A stretch of DNA of 64,000 nucleotides from Candidatus Propionivibrio dominans (GCA_016709335.1 JADJNC010000011.1:62001-126000); one strand, 5' to 3'; counted from the stretch's first letter, positions 27,249-36,825 are shown. Notes: generated from the letters alone by a model not told the origin. Numbers and translations: made by a program.

Positions 27249-28426
27249 TGCAAGTCCCGATTTCCTACTCCCTGCGCAATCTGTGGACGCGCAAGCTGAC
27301 CACGGTGCTGACCGCCGGTGGCATGGCGCTGGTCGTTTTCGTCTTTGCCGCTGTGCTGATGCTTGACGAGGGATTGAGGAAGACGCTGGTCGATACCGGC
27401 TCTTCCGACAATGTGGTGGTGACGCGGCGGGCCTCCGGCACAGAGGTACAGAGCGGGATCGATCGCGTACCGGCGGCGATTGTCGAGAGCCTGCCGCAGG
27501 TGGCGCTGGGTGCCGGCGGCGAGCGCCAGATGTCGAAGGAACTGGTCGTGCTGATTTCACTGAACAAGCGGCAGAGCGGCGGCGGCGCGGAGAAGCCGGC
27601 AAACGTCATCATTCGCGGCGTTTCGCCGATGGGCCTGACGCTGCGCCCTCAGGTAAACATCGTCAATGGCCGGATGTTCCGTGCCGGCAGCAACGAGATC
27701 GTTGCCGGCAAGGCCATTGCCGAGCGTTTTGTCAATGCCGGACTCGGCGAATCGCTGCGCTTTGCCGGGCGCGAATGGGTGGTGGTCGGCGTCTTCGATG
27801 CGGCGCGCTCGGGTTTCGATTCCGAGATCTGGGGCGATGTCGACCAGTTGATGCAGGCCTTTCGCCGACCGGTGTATTCCTCGCTGATCTTCCGCCTGAA
27901 TGACGGCGGTCAGTTCACTGCGGTGCAGGCCGCGATTGAAGGCGATCAGCGCCTGACGCTGGAAGCCAGGCGCGAAACGCAGTTCTATGCCGACCAGTCG
28001 GAAGCGCTGTCCACCTTCATCCGCATTCTCGGACTTTCGCTGTCGGTGATCTTTTCGATCGGCGCAGTGATCGGTGCCATGATTACCATGTACGCCGCAG
28101 TGGCCAGTCGTACGGCAGAAATCGGAACCTTGCGCGCCCTTGGTTTTCGCCAGAGAAGCATCCTGACTGCATTCCTGCTGGAGTCGCTGTTCCTGTCGCT
28201 GCTCGGTGGCCTGATCGGGCTGTTTCTTGCCTCGTTCATGCAGTTGTTCACCATTTCAACGATGAACTGGCAGTCGTTTTCCGAGCTGGCCTTTTCATTC
28301 ACGCTCAATGCCGCGATTGTTGCCAAGAGCCTGGCTTTTGCCCTGCTGATGGGGTTGATCGGCGGCTTCCTGCCGGCCACCCGCGCGGCGCGAATGAATA
28401 TTGTCGATGCCCTGCGTGCGGCCTGA
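27248..28426 (+). CDS. ABC exporter permease, FtsX/MacB family (second)
   Basis: 392 residues, same four-helix topology as its neighbour but clearly diverged. Helices lie at about 18-40 and 260-380; LGFRQRSILTAFLLESLFLSLLGG is the characteristic coupling region, and the C-terminus TRAARMNIVDALRAA matches the family. With the adaptor, ATPase and first permease it completes a tripartite-type exporter lacking only an outer-membrane channel gene in the window. Confidence 0.9.
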   Translation: MQVPISYSLRNLWTRKLTTVLTAGGMALVVFVFAAVLMLDEGLRKTLVDTGSSDNVVVTRRASGTEVQSGIDRVPAAIVESLPQVALGAGGERQMSKELVVLISLNKRQSGGGAEKPANVIIRGVSPMGLTLRPQVNIVNGRMFRAGSNEIVAGKAIAERFVNAGLGESLRFAGREWVVVGVFDAARSGFDSEIWGDVDQLMQAFRRPVYSSLIFRLNDGGQFTAVQAAIEGDQRLTLEARRETQFYADQSEALSTFIRILGLSLSVIFSIGAVIGAMITMYAAVASRTAEIGTLRALGFRQRSILTAFLLESLFLSLLGGLIGLFLASFMQLFTISTMNWQSFSELAFSFTLNAAIVAKSLAFALLMGLIGGFLPATRAARMNIVDALRAA

Positions 28427-28490
28427 GCGAAGGGGTTGCCAGCCCGGTTAGTACCAGTTTTGCAAGGTTCCTGATCCTGGCATCCTGGCC

Positions 28491-30215
28491 TCAAGCCTCG
28501 AGAACAACTCGCTTGCTGCAGGCACGACCGATGCACGCCAGGACGTAACCCTCGAGGATATCCGTTTCGCTCAATGCCTGCTGGCCATCCATCTCGACAT
28601 CGCCCTCCGTTTTCCTGATCTTGCACGTCCCGCAGTTTCCCGCCCGACAGGAGCTTTCCAGCTTGATGTCATGCTCATCGGCAAGGTCGAGAATGAAATC
28701 ACCGGTGGATGCATAGATGGTCTTTGAACTCCTGGAAAAAACGATTTCCACTTTTTCGGGAGTTGTTGCCGGTGCCGCAGGCAGTGTGCTCACCACCGGG
28801 GCAGCAGGTGGCGCAAGCGGTGCAACCTCTGGCTTCGCTGCGACTGCTGCAGGCGCACTACTAGCAGAGTGCGCCGCCCGTTGCGCAGGGGGCGCACCGA
28901 AGCTTTCCTGATGGTAGTGGTGCATTGGATATCCGATACGCTCCAGCGTGCTGCGGACACAATCCATGTATCCGGGAGGGCCACAGACAAACACCTCGCG
29001 TTCAATAAAGTCAGGGGCCCAAAGCCTGACGAGGTGCTCGCTGAAATGGGCCACAGGCCCGTTCCATGACTGACCCGGCTCGACGCTTCCAGGGATGATT
29101 CCCATCTTCAGATTGGCCCCCATGCGCATTCCGAGGTATTCGAATTCGCGCCCGAAAATCACATCGGCCGGGGTGCGGATATTGTTGAGAAAGACAATGT
29201 TCGCCGATGACGAGGTATCGACAATCCAGCGCAACATCGACATCACCGGTGTGATTCCGCTGCCAGCGGCGATCAGCAGTAGCTTCTGCGCCGGGGCGTC
29301 AAAGCACGTGAAATCACCGTTCGGACCGGAGAGGTTGAACTCGAATCCTGCTTGCATATTGTCGTGCAACCAGTTCGAAACGAGGCCGCCGGGTACCCGT
29401 TTGACCGTAATCGAAAGGGTATGTGGACGCGAAGGGGACGAAGAGATGGTGTAGCTGCGTCGAATCGTCTTGCCCTCGATCGGAAGCTCAAGCGTGGCAA
29501 ACTGGCCCGGCTTGTAGGCGAAGAGAACCGGCTTGATCGCCTGGAAGACAAAAGTCTTGACGTCATGCGTCTCGGGTATGACGGCCACACAGCGCACGGC
29601 TGTCCTGCCGCGCTTCCAGGTGAGATCTGGCGAATAGGCGAGGGTTGCCGCAGGCCAGATGGACAGGTCGGCGCCACATGCTTCGGCCTGGGAGGGTAAT
29701 ATTTGCCCCGCTTCGTTGACCAGCGATGGCATGACCGTTGCTGCTTGAACCAGCCGATCGGCAAGCGGTTGGGCCAGCAAAGAGTCCACATCCTGACGCG
29801 CTTTCTGCTTGGCCGGGGATAGGGCCACCAGTCCAAGACGAACCAGGGTTGGCGACGTGTTTCTGGAAAGGTGATCGAGAAATTCTCGCAAGGCCGTAAC
29901 CACTTCGCCAGCCGGCGGGGCCGTTGGCTGACCGAGAACGGTGCCGAGCTTTTCGGCCAGGGTCGGCAGATCGCGAAGGATAGTCTTTTTTTGGTAGTCC
30001 TTCCAGAGATCGGCATAACGCTCGCGCAGATTTTCCAGCCCGCCTTGCATGAAATTACCAGTACACCAGCCGGTGTCATCAAGCATCTGGTTAAGGCGCT
30101 GCACCTCGCGCGCGCTAAGCCCTTCGTCTGCGTCAGCGATGAAGACGAACAGTGAGAAAAGCAGATTGGCCGTGTTCTCGGCCGGGCTGGTGGAGTTCGC
30201 TGTTTGATTCGGCAT
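28491..30215 (-). CDS. TerB-like - ferredoxin reductase - 2Fe-2S fusion oxidoreductase
   Basis: 574 residues in three parts. Residues 1 to about 170: all-helical, TerB-like (NLLFSLFVFIADADEGLSAR). About 203-440: FNR-type reductase with FAD motif RRSYTISS, NAD(P)-binding GSGITP (318-323) and CGPPGYM (411-417). An Ala/Pro linker (about 441-485) leads to a plant-type 2Fe-2S ferredoxin with Cys523, Cys528, Cys531 and Cys561. The order FNR then ferredoxin resembles Hcr and phthalate dioxygenase reductase; the TerB-like front is unusual. It lies 36 bases after the FHA/cNMP gene. I infer it feeds electrons from NAD(P)H to the membrane Fe-S partner. Confidence 0.85.
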   Translation of the reverse strand: MPNQTANSTSPAENTANLLFSLFVFIADADEGLSAREVQRLNQMLDDTGWCTGNFMQGGLENLRERYADLWKDYQKKTILRDLPTLAEKLGTVLGQPTAPPAGEVVTALREFLDHLSRNTSPTLVRLGLVALSPAKQKARQDVDSLLAQPLADRLVQAATVMPSLVNEAGQILPSQAEACGADLSIWPAATLAYSPDLTWKRGRTAVRCVAVIPETHDVKTFVFQAIKPVLFAYKPGQFATLELPIEGKTIRRSYTISSSPSRPHTLSITVKRVPGGLVSNWLHDNMQAGFEFNLSGPNGDFTCFDAPAQKLLLIAAGSGITPVMSMLRWIVDTSSSANIVFLNNIRTPADVIFGREFEYLGMRMGANLKMGIIPGSVEPGQSWNGPVAHFSEHLVRLWAPDFIEREVFVCGPPGYMDCVRSTLERIGYPMHHYHQESFGAPPAQRAAHSASSAPAAVAAKPEVAPLAPPAAPVVSTLPAAPATTPEKVEIVFSRSSKTIYASTGDFILDLADEHDIKLESSCRAGNCGTCKIRKTEGDVEMDGQQALSETDILEGYVLACIGRACSKRVVLEA

Positions 30216-30251
30216 GGTTACTTCCTTTTCAGTGCACGGTGCTCTTGATGA

Positions 30252-30953
30252 TCAATTCTTGACATAACCCGCGACAACTGAAAGAACACCCAGGGAAACA
30301 CTGGCATCGCTCTCCATCAGCCAGCGCAGTCTTTCGCCATTGATGGTCAGAATCCGTGCGACAGGCGAGGAGATGCGAACCGAAGCGGAGCGTGGGCGGC
30401 CGGTGATCACACCGAGCTCGCCGACAATGGCGCCATCGTGCAGCGCTCCAATAACGACGTCCTGGCCGCCCCGCGTCGCCAGGATGTCGGCAGAGCCGGC
30501 CTGCAGCAGGAATGCGTCGGCAGCCGCATCGCCTGCGTGGCAAAGCCATTCTCCCTGGCTATATCGCCGCACCTCCGTGGCGGCTGCAATTTCGGCGAGG
30601 GAAGCGAGTGCAAGGTTGCGGAAGATGGTTGCACGTGAAAGCCACAGCAATCGGGTCACTGTGTCGTGACTCTCCAGCATGAAATCGGCACTTTGCGGCT
30701 TCCATTCAACGACGATCAACGGTCCTGACTTGTTTGCCGGGAGAAACGAGAGCCGGGCACCCGTTTCGATTGGCAAGCTGTCCGATTCGCTCCGTTGTCC
30801 GTTAACGAAAACGCCTGAAAAAGGATCGCATTTGCGAATTTCAACCCTCGATCCAGTCCGGCAAATCGCCATATGGTAGGGAGCAACAAGCTGCCCGATG
30901 ACTACAACATCGTTGTCTGGCGAGCGCCCGACTAGTGACATAGTCTTTGGCAA
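30252..30953 (-). CDS. FHA plus cyclic-nucleotide-binding region (probably C-terminus of the Fe-S membrane protein)
   Basis: 233 residues from TTG 30953 (or ATG 30941). It begins abruptly in an FHA domain: LVGRSPDNDVVVIGQLVAPYHMAI has the FHA Gly-Arg-Ser, but the first strands are missing. A cNMP beta roll follows, with GELGVITGRPRSASVR supplying the Glu and Arg of a phosphate-binding cassette. The missing FHA strands are encoded in the overlapping upstream gene (GFTLTVASQNSGKQ), one base out of frame, so I think this is the tail of that protein split by an A-run indel at 30952-30954. Confidence 0.8.
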   Translation of the reverse strand: MPKTMSLVGRSPDNDVVVIGQLVAPYHMAICRTGSRVEIRKCDPFSGVFVNGQRSESDSLPIETGARLSFLPANKSGPLIVVEWKPQSADFMLESHDTVTRLLWLSRATIFRNLALASLAEIAAATEVRRYSQGEWLCHAGDAAADAFLLQAGSADILATRGGQDVVIGALHDGAIVGELGVITGRPRSASVRISSPVARILTINGERLRWLMESDASVSLGVLSVVAGYVKN

Positions 30954-33468
30954 ACGACATCGTTTGCTTTCCGCTGTTCTGGCTCGCTACGGTTAACGTA
31001 AACCCGGCAGTCGCGGTTTTCAGGCCCGTGTCGTCGCGAACCCCCGACAGCCCAGCGATCACTTCGACCATCAGCCAATGCGTGGACGTTCCTTTGCGTC
31101 TGATCTCGTCACCCGTCTGCCGGGCCAGGCCAAGATCGAGGTAAGAAATCGCCGTCAGGGCTAGCGCGCCGACCAGTTGATCATCACCCATCACGACGCG
31201 GCGCAGGTTGGTGATGAGTTCGCTACCCATTGCGATGGCTGAGCGAAAACTGATCTGGTTTCGGAACTCGCCCGTTTCCGAATTCGTTGAGGCATCGTCC
31301 AGCGGACTTCCACGCAGCAGATTGACCAACTGGGCATTCAGCGATTCGGCCCACGTGACGCGCGCCCCGGTGGATACGGGCAGCGCCAAAAGCAGCTCGA
31401 CATCACTTCCCATCAGTTCAGCGATATGCGCAGCAATGGCTCGTGCCTGAGGTGTTTCGTCAAGCGTCAGCAGGATTGAAAAAAGCCTGGTGATCAGTGC
31501 ATTTGATCGACGCGTGGTACTGGCGACAAGTATCGAAGCGATCTGATGCCATTGCTTGTCAGCCAGCATCTTGCAACGCAAACCGAAGATCAGGGCTGAA
31601 TCCTCGGCCAGCAGACTGAGTTGCCGCTTGGCGCGCTCAAAAATCAAACCACCACTGCCCGTAATGCCGGCAATTACGTTGGCGTGCTCGACCTCCGAAA
31701 CCTGGTAAATCTCACGGTATTTCCTGATTGTTGCCGCTACTTCCGCATCCGCAAGGGCGGAGGACAGACGCCGCCCCTGTTCCAGATGCGCGATGACAGC
31801 CGGTTCGATTACCCGACGATAGTTGTCGATCCTAAGCCAGCCCTCAAAAGTTGCAGCGGCATCCGGATCGAAGATCATGTCGGCAGCATCGATACCGAGT
31901 TCCTGCAGCAGTTGGCGATGCTCGTCATCGCTGATGCCAATTTCCGTGCGGACTTCGCGCAACAATTCAAGGCTCGCGCTCGACTCTGCCTTGCCCATGC
32001 GCAAAGCGTCTTCGAGGATATTCCGGTAGGCCTGCAAGCGTTGTTCGCGTGAGAATCCGGGCAGCGTCTTGGCGAGAATATAGATCTCGTCGTGCTTCAA
32101 CTCCTCAAGCTTGCGGCCTTCAAGGAATTTCGAGATATCGACCTTGAGCTTGCGCAGTTGTTCGAGCAGGCTCGACGCAAGCCCCTCGCGACGATAGCGC
32201 ATCGGGCTATGTTGTATTGCCTGCCAGAACCACAGGGTTGTCAGGGCGACGATGAGAATGTCGACCAGACGCAGGACCGCAGAAGGCAGCAACAACAGGT
32301 TCGACCGGCCACCAAAAATGTAGAAGGTATTGATCGACACATAGGCGCTGAACGAGAGACAGCGATTGATGATTTCAGCCTCGCTCAGCGGCACTTGCAT
32401 GCGCCTGACCAGGTAACGATAAAACGCTTCAAGAGCCTTACCGATAAAGACGGCAACGAGAACAAACACGCCGAGGATCAGCGGTGCAGACAGAATCTTC
32501 GGGATTCCAATCGCCATTCCGTTGATAAAAAGCCCTGGCTTGAAGAGGTCGCCGATCGGGTCGGGCTCGTGAGTCCAGGTTCCGGAAAAATAATAATCCC
32601 ATCCCCCCGAATAGAAGTAGAAAAAACAGTAAAAGCCAACAATCAGGCCGAAAAAAGCGTAATAGACATGGCGTAACGAAGGATCCTCGATGCCCTCCCA
32701 ATAGGATCGCTCAAGGTCGATATCCGGACAGTTGGGAGTACATCCGACGCAAATGCTCCGGTCGCCCTCCGGCGTCGAGGCCCGGCACATCGATTGTGTT
32801 ATGGGCTGTCGCGAAATGTGTGCCTGACTTTCCAGCAAACCCCTGGGTTCGGTGTAGATCTTCTGGACGATGGCGACCGGGCAGATGTAGTTGCACCAGG
32901 TCTTGCCACCCCAGAAATAGCCGACGGCAAGCGCAGTGGCGATGACGCCGATAAAAAACAATCCAAGAGCCGTCCGGTCTGAATTGACCAGCAAAAGGCG
33001 CACATTGAGGGCAATGAACAACAATCCGAACTGGATGTACCAGACGTTTTTTCGCCACCAGCTTTCCTTGCCGACGAGCGCCAGTTGTTTCTCGATCTGG
33101 CCGGTACGTCTGATCAGAGTGACTCGCTTTCGATTCCAGCCCAGATAGCGGGGGATTTGTGAAACGAAAGAGAGGGGACAGATTCGCCGCCACGTCTCGT
33201 GCCCGGCAACCAGAAAAAACAGGGGCAACACCGGAATCAGCATGGTCCAGAAGATCCGGTTGGTCATCGCGTAAGGCTCCGAGTGCACAACCTTTCCTTG
33301 CACCTCGACGATCTTGCCGCTGAGATGAAATGGACTCGAAACGTTTTCAGGCCGGGTCAGTTCGGGCGTGATGGGGTCCCAGAACAGCGAGACGATCAAT
33401 ACGAGCCAGCCCAGGGTGAGCAGCGCCCTCACCAGGCGCATCTTGTTTTCTGCTACGCCTGACAGCAT
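30841..33468 (-). CDS. NosR/NapH-like membrane iron-sulfur protein with cytoplasmic regulatory region
   Basis: 875 residues as read; start ATG 33468 follows AAGGAG. Residues 1-420 hold several membrane helices and cysteine motifs RRICPLSF (Cys97), WCNYICPVA (Cys192, Cys196) and ICVGCTPNCPDID (Cys240, 243, 247). These resemble NapH/NosR/YccM proteins that carry 4Fe-4S clusters and move electrons across the membrane. Residues about 425-800 are helical and cytoplasmic, with TerB-like stretches (GISDDEHRQLLQEL). The last 35 residues are Cys/Arg-rich and out of character. Removing one base at 30952-30954 instead continues into the FHA and cNMP domains, giving about 1,070 residues. Confidence 0.85.
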   Translation of the reverse strand: MLSGVAENKMRLVRALLTLGWLVLIVSLFWDPITPELTRPENVSSPFHLSGKIVEVQGKVVHSEPYAMTNRIFWTMLIPVLPLFFLVAGHETWRRICPLSFVSQIPRYLGWNRKRVTLIRRTGQIEKQLALVGKESWWRKNVWYIQFGLLFIALNVRLLLVNSDRTALGLFFIGVIATALAVGYFWGGKTWCNYICPVAIVQKIYTEPRGLLESQAHISRQPITQSMCRASTPEGDRSICVGCTPNCPDIDLERSYWEGIEDPSLRHVYYAFFGLIVGFYCFFYFYSGGWDYYFSGTWTHEPDPIGDLFKPGLFINGMAIGIPKILSAPLILGVFVLVAVFIGKALEAFYRYLVRRMQVPLSEAEIINRCLSFSAYVSINTFYIFGGRSNLLLLPSAVLRLVDILIVALTTLWFWQAIQHSPMRYRREGLASSLLEQLRKLKVDISKFLEGRKLEELKHDEIYILAKTLPGFSREQRLQAYRNILEDALRMGKAESSASLELLREVRTEIGISDDEHRQLLQELGIDAADMIFDPDAAATFEGWLRIDNYRRVIEPAVIAHLEQGRRLSSALADAEVAATIRKYREIYQVSEVEHANVIAGITGSGGLIFERAKRQLSLLAEDSALIFGLRCKMLADKQWHQIASILVASTTRRSNALITRLFSILLTLDETPQARAIAAHIAELMGSDVELLLALPVSTGARVTWAESLNAQLVNLLRGSPLDDASTNSETGEFRNQISFRSAIAMGSELITNLRRVVMGDDQLVGALALTAISYLDLGLARQTGDEIRRKGTSTHWLMVEVIAGLSGVRDDTGLKTATAGFTLTVASQNSGKQTMSFAKDYVTSRALARQRCCSHRAACCSLPYGDLPDWIEG

Positions 33469-33589
33469 CTCCAGTCTCCTTCATGAATGACAAGGTTCAA
33501 AGAAATGTTTGCCATTTCGGAAATCAGGCTACTACAGCCGGCACACCGGAATCCAGTGCCCCGCGTTCACTTCCGTTGGCACTACCCGC

Positions 33590-34630
33590 TCAGGCCTGCC
33601 CGAAAACCTCATTCAACTGCTGGGTGACACGGATGAAGGTCGTTCGCTTTGACAACTCCTTGAGTTTGCGTGCGCCCACATAGGTACACGCCGAACGGAC
33701 GCCGCCAAGAATCTCCTGTACGGTGTCTTCCACCGCTCCGCGATAGTCAAGCAGTACGTCCTTGCCTTCGGCGGCGCGGTATTCGGCGACACCACCGGCG
33801 TATTTTTCCATCGCCTCGCGCGAACTCATCCCGTAAAAGCGCATTTTTTGAATACCGTCGTGTTCGATGATTTCGAAGCCGCATTCGTCGTGCCCGGCGA
33901 GCATGCCGCCGAGCATCACAAAATCGGCGCCGGCACCAAAAGCCTTGGCCAGATCGCCCGGCGAAGTGCAGCCGCCATCGGCGCAGATCAGGCCGTGCAG
34001 ACCGTGTGCCGCATCGGCACACTCGATGATCGCCGAGAGCTGGGGGTAGCCGACGCCGGACATCCGGCGCGTGGTGCACACCGAACCGGGGCCGATGCCG
34101 ACCTTGACGATGTCGACACCGTCGAGAATCAGTTCTTCGGTCATTTCACCGGTCACCACATTGCCGGCCATGATCGTGATGTCAGGGTAGGCCGTGCGCA
34201 GCTTGTGGATAAACCCGACAAAGGCCTTGGTGTAACCGTTGGCAACATCGACACAGACGTATTCGATCGTTCCGCCCGCCTGTTCCTTGACCCGACGAAA
34301 CTTGTCGTAATCCGGTTGCGTGATCCCCATCGAATAGAATGCCGTGGGAATGGCGGGTTGTTCGGCGAAAAAAGCGAGAAGTTCCGCTTCGCCATAGTGT
34401 TTGTGCACGGCCACGGAAAGCTGATGTCGGGCCAGCGCCCGCGCCATGGCGAAAGTCCCGGTAGCGTCCATGTTGGCGGCGATGATGGGGATTCCGTGAT
34501 ACTTGCGTTGCGAGTGCAGAAAAACGAAATCACGCGAGATATCGACCTCCGAGCGCGAGGTGAGCGTCGAGCGCTTGGGGCGAATGAGTACGTCCTTGAA
34601 ATCGAGCTTCAGATCCTGTTCAATGCGCAT
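33590..34630 (-). CDS. guaC: GMP reductase
   Basis: 346 residues. Converts GMP to IMP with NADPH and releases ammonia. The IMPDH/GMPR barrel shows [18 protein letters not shown] with the catalytic cysteine, [10 protein letters not shown] and [10 protein letters not shown]. There is no CBS insertion, and the length matches GuaC rather than GuaB. It is upstream of, and on the same strand as, the Fe-S redox gene (121-base gap). Confidence 0.95.
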   Translation of the reverse strand: MRIEQDLKLDFKDVLIRPKRSTLTSRSEVDISRDFVFLHSQRKYHGIPIIAANMDATGTFAMARALARHQLSVAVHKHYGEAELLAFFAEQPAIPTAFYSMGITQPDYDKFRRVKEQAGGTIEYVCVDVANGYTKAFVGFIHKLRTAYPDITIMAGNVVTGEMTEELILDGVDIVKVGIGPGSVCTTRRMSGVGYPQLSAIIECADAAHGLHGLICADGGCTSPGDLAKAFGAGADFVMLGGMLAGHDECGFEIIEHDGIQKMRFYGMSSREAMEKYAGGVAEYRAAEGKDVLLDYRGAVEDTVQEILGGVRSACTYVGARKLKELSKRTTFIRVTQQLNEVFGQA

Positions 34631-34811
34631 GCTGGCCTCTTCCTCTGATCGTCAACCGAAACATCTCATATTGCCCTGGATAACTCAACACCAAGGCTTC
34701 GTTCATTTTTCTGCCAGGGCGATTGCATGAATGCCTATGGAATCGCAAGCCGCTGAAAACTTCCTACATCATCATCCGGCGCACCCCAGGGGTATTTGAG
34801 CCCTAGGCCCT

Positions 34812-34886
34812 GTCACCTTCGGGGCAAAAGCCGGAATCCAGGTTTTTGCAGCACCGACTGGGTCCCGGCTTTCGCCGGGACGACGG
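34812..34886. repeat. Compound REP element, copy 3
   Basis: Palindromes TTCGGGGCAAAAGCCGGAAT (from 34819) and GTCCCGGCTTTCGCCGGGAC (from 34862) face each other across about 20 bases. The string TTCGGGGCAAAAGCCGG recurs, reversed, at about 61263-61280. It fills part of the 378-base gap between guaC and the RlmN-like gene; the rest holds no gene. Confidence 0.8.
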
Positions 34887-35008
34887 TTTGCGGAATAAAT
34901 AGCTGTGCGGAGCCTCGCAAAAAATGACCATTGCATTCTTGAGATTGACCCTATTTTTCTACAATCATCTATCCGATTAACGTCGGTGGATGCTAGCATT
35001 CGGCTCCG

Positions 35009-36034
35009 ATGCGTATAGAACAACTCCGTCAGCGCCTGCGCGACCACGGCGCCAAACCCTGCCACGAGCAACGTGTGCTGCGCGCCTGGCTGCAGGGGCG
35101 CGCGCTGGACAGCGGGGCACGCCGACAGCGACCCGAGGATTATCTCCCGCTGAAAGTCCGCAATGAACTGCCCGCCATTGCCACCGAGCTGGAGACACTC
35201 GCACGTGTCCATTCGGAACATCCTGGCGAAGATGGTTCTGCACGCCTGCTTGTCGAACTGGCCGATGGGCAGACGGTTGAGAGCGTATTGCTGCCGCGCG
35301 ATGGTCTGTGCGTTTCGACCCAGGTCGGCTGCGCGGTCGGCTGCGTCTTCTGCATGACCGGTCGCGATGGCCTGCGGCGCCAGCTTGGCAGCGCCGAGAT
35401 CGTCGCGCAGGTGGTGCTTGCCCGTCGACGGCGGACGGTCAGAAAGGTGGTGTTCATGGGCATGGGCGAGCCGGCGCATAACCTGGATAACGTGCTCGAA
35501 GCGATCGAGTTCCTCGGCACAGCGGGGGCGATCGGGCACAAGAATCTCGTTTTTTCAAGTGTCGGCGACCGTCGCGTATTCAAGGAATTCGAGCGACTGT
35601 CGCCGGCCAGCGTGAAACCGGCACTGGCTCTGTCATTGCACACCACAAACGCCGAACTGCGGGCCAGACTGCTGCCCCGAGCACCACGGATCGACCCGGA
35701 AGAACTGGTTGAACTGGGTGAACGCTATGCGCGGGCGACGGGCTATCCGATCCAGTATCAATGGACCCTGCTTGAGGGCGTCAATGACAGCGATGCGGAA
35801 ATGGCCGGCATCGTCAAACTGCTCACCGGCAAATACGCGATGATGAATTTCATCCCGTACAACACGGTCGAGGGTCTTGACTTCAAACGCCCGGCGTCGG
35901 CGCGTGCCGCCGCACTGGCCGGGCAACTGCAGCAGCGCGGCATTGTGGTTCGACTGCGCAATTCGGTCGGGCAGGGTATCGATGGTGCCTGCGGCCAGTT
36001 GCGAGCACGCCGTCAAGGATCGGATAGCCGTTGA
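35009..36034 (+). CDS. Radical SAM RNA methyltransferase, RlmN/Cfr family paralogue
   Basis: 341 residues. Radical SAM cluster cysteines at 108, 112 and 115 (CAVGCVFCMTG), SAM motif GMGEP, and the C-terminal resolving cysteine in DGACGQL, so the methyl-transfer chemistry of RlmN/Cfr appears possible. It is about 40 residues shorter than typical RlmN (E. coli 384), and its N-terminal RNA-binding part is divergent. Housekeeping rlmN in betaproteobacteria usually sits near ndk/hisS, so I suspect this is an additional enzyme with a different RNA target. A weak promoter-like TTGAGA-N15-TACAAT lies at 34939-34965. Confidence 0.85.
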   Translation: MRIEQLRQRLRDHGAKPCHEQRVLRAWLQGRALDSGARRQRPEDYLPLKVRNELPAIATELETLARVHSEHPGEDGSARLLVELADGQTVESVLLPRDGLCVSTQVGCAVGCVFCMTGRDGLRRQLGSAEIVAQVVLARRRRTVRKVVFMGMGEPAHNLDNVLEAIEFLGTAGAIGHKNLVFSSVGDRRVFKEFERLSPASVKPALALSLHTTNAELRARLLPRAPRIDPEELVELGERYARATGYPIQYQWTLLEGVNDSDAEMAGIVKLLTGKYAMMNFIPYNTVEGLDFKRPASARAAALAGQLQQRGIVVRLRNSVGQGIDGACGQLRARRQGSDSR

Positions 36035-36167
36035 TCGCTCGGGGGGCTTCTCAACTTCATGAGCTTTAACCCGGATCAGTTACCGTCAGCGCATTGCGGC
36101 GCATCCGCGACCGGAAACCTGATATAGTCCTCGCTGCCCGCGCTGCGCTTGACGCCGGGGGTTTGCT

Positions 36168-36680
36168 TCAGATCACTTCCAGCAACTTCGCCCGCAGGGT
36201 CTCCGCTTCCCGCCGGCCGTCGCGCGAACTGACGATGACGTAATACCAGTCGTCAAATACGGCGCGCAGTTCAAGGTGCGATTCGGCCTTGTTGATATTG
36301 TCGATCAGGGTGCTGGTGCCGACCGGGCCGACAAAGGCGCTGATCGTATTGGTCATGAAATTTCGCGCTTTGGCCAGACTCATCGGATCGGCATCGGCCA
36401 GATCGCGAAAAGCGGTAATCGTCGGCAACTGCTGCGCGGCAGACAGGGGAGCGCTTTTTCCCGTGCGATCCTTGGCGGCCACGGCTTCGATATAGCCTTG
36501 TTCTTCGAGGAGGCCAAGCGTGTGGGTCAGATCGTCGGCGGCAATCAGGACACGCAAATCCTCAACACTGCGCTTGCCATCTACAAAAATCAGCAGCCGC
36601 CGTACGCGCGGCGTGAGTCCGCCGCCGCGCTTCTCGATTTCCTCCTGCCCCTTCGGAGTCTTGGCAAATATGACGGCCAT
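36168..36680 (-). CDS. Conserved hypothetical protein, winged-helix-like start
   Basis: 170 residues, soluble. The first 75 (TPRVRRLLIFVDGKRSVEDLR...TLGLLEEQGYIE) look like a small winged helix of the kind found in response-regulator-associated proteins. The second half (about 95-170) is alpha/beta with no match I recognise. Ribosome site GGAGG lies just before the ATG. It is divergent from the NYN gene (about 145 bases apart). Confidence 0.7.
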   Translation of the reverse strand: MAVIFAKTPKGQEEIEKRGGGLTPRVRRLLIFVDGKRSVEDLRVLIAADDLTHTLGLLEEQGYIEAVAAKDRTGKSAPLSAAQQLPTITAFRDLADADPMSLAKARNFMTNTISAFVGPVGTSTLIDNINKAESHLELRAVFDDWYYVIVSSRDGRREAETLRAKLLEVI

Positions 36681-36825
36681 GGTATGAATCTCCTCCCGTA
36701 TTTTTGTCGTCCGCGCGTTTCATCTCAAGCTGTTCGGATGATTCTACCTAGGGAAATTGAATATTTGGCAATAATTGCACATCGGCGGGCGGTATACTTG
36801 TCAGCATTACCCACTGGAGAGACAC

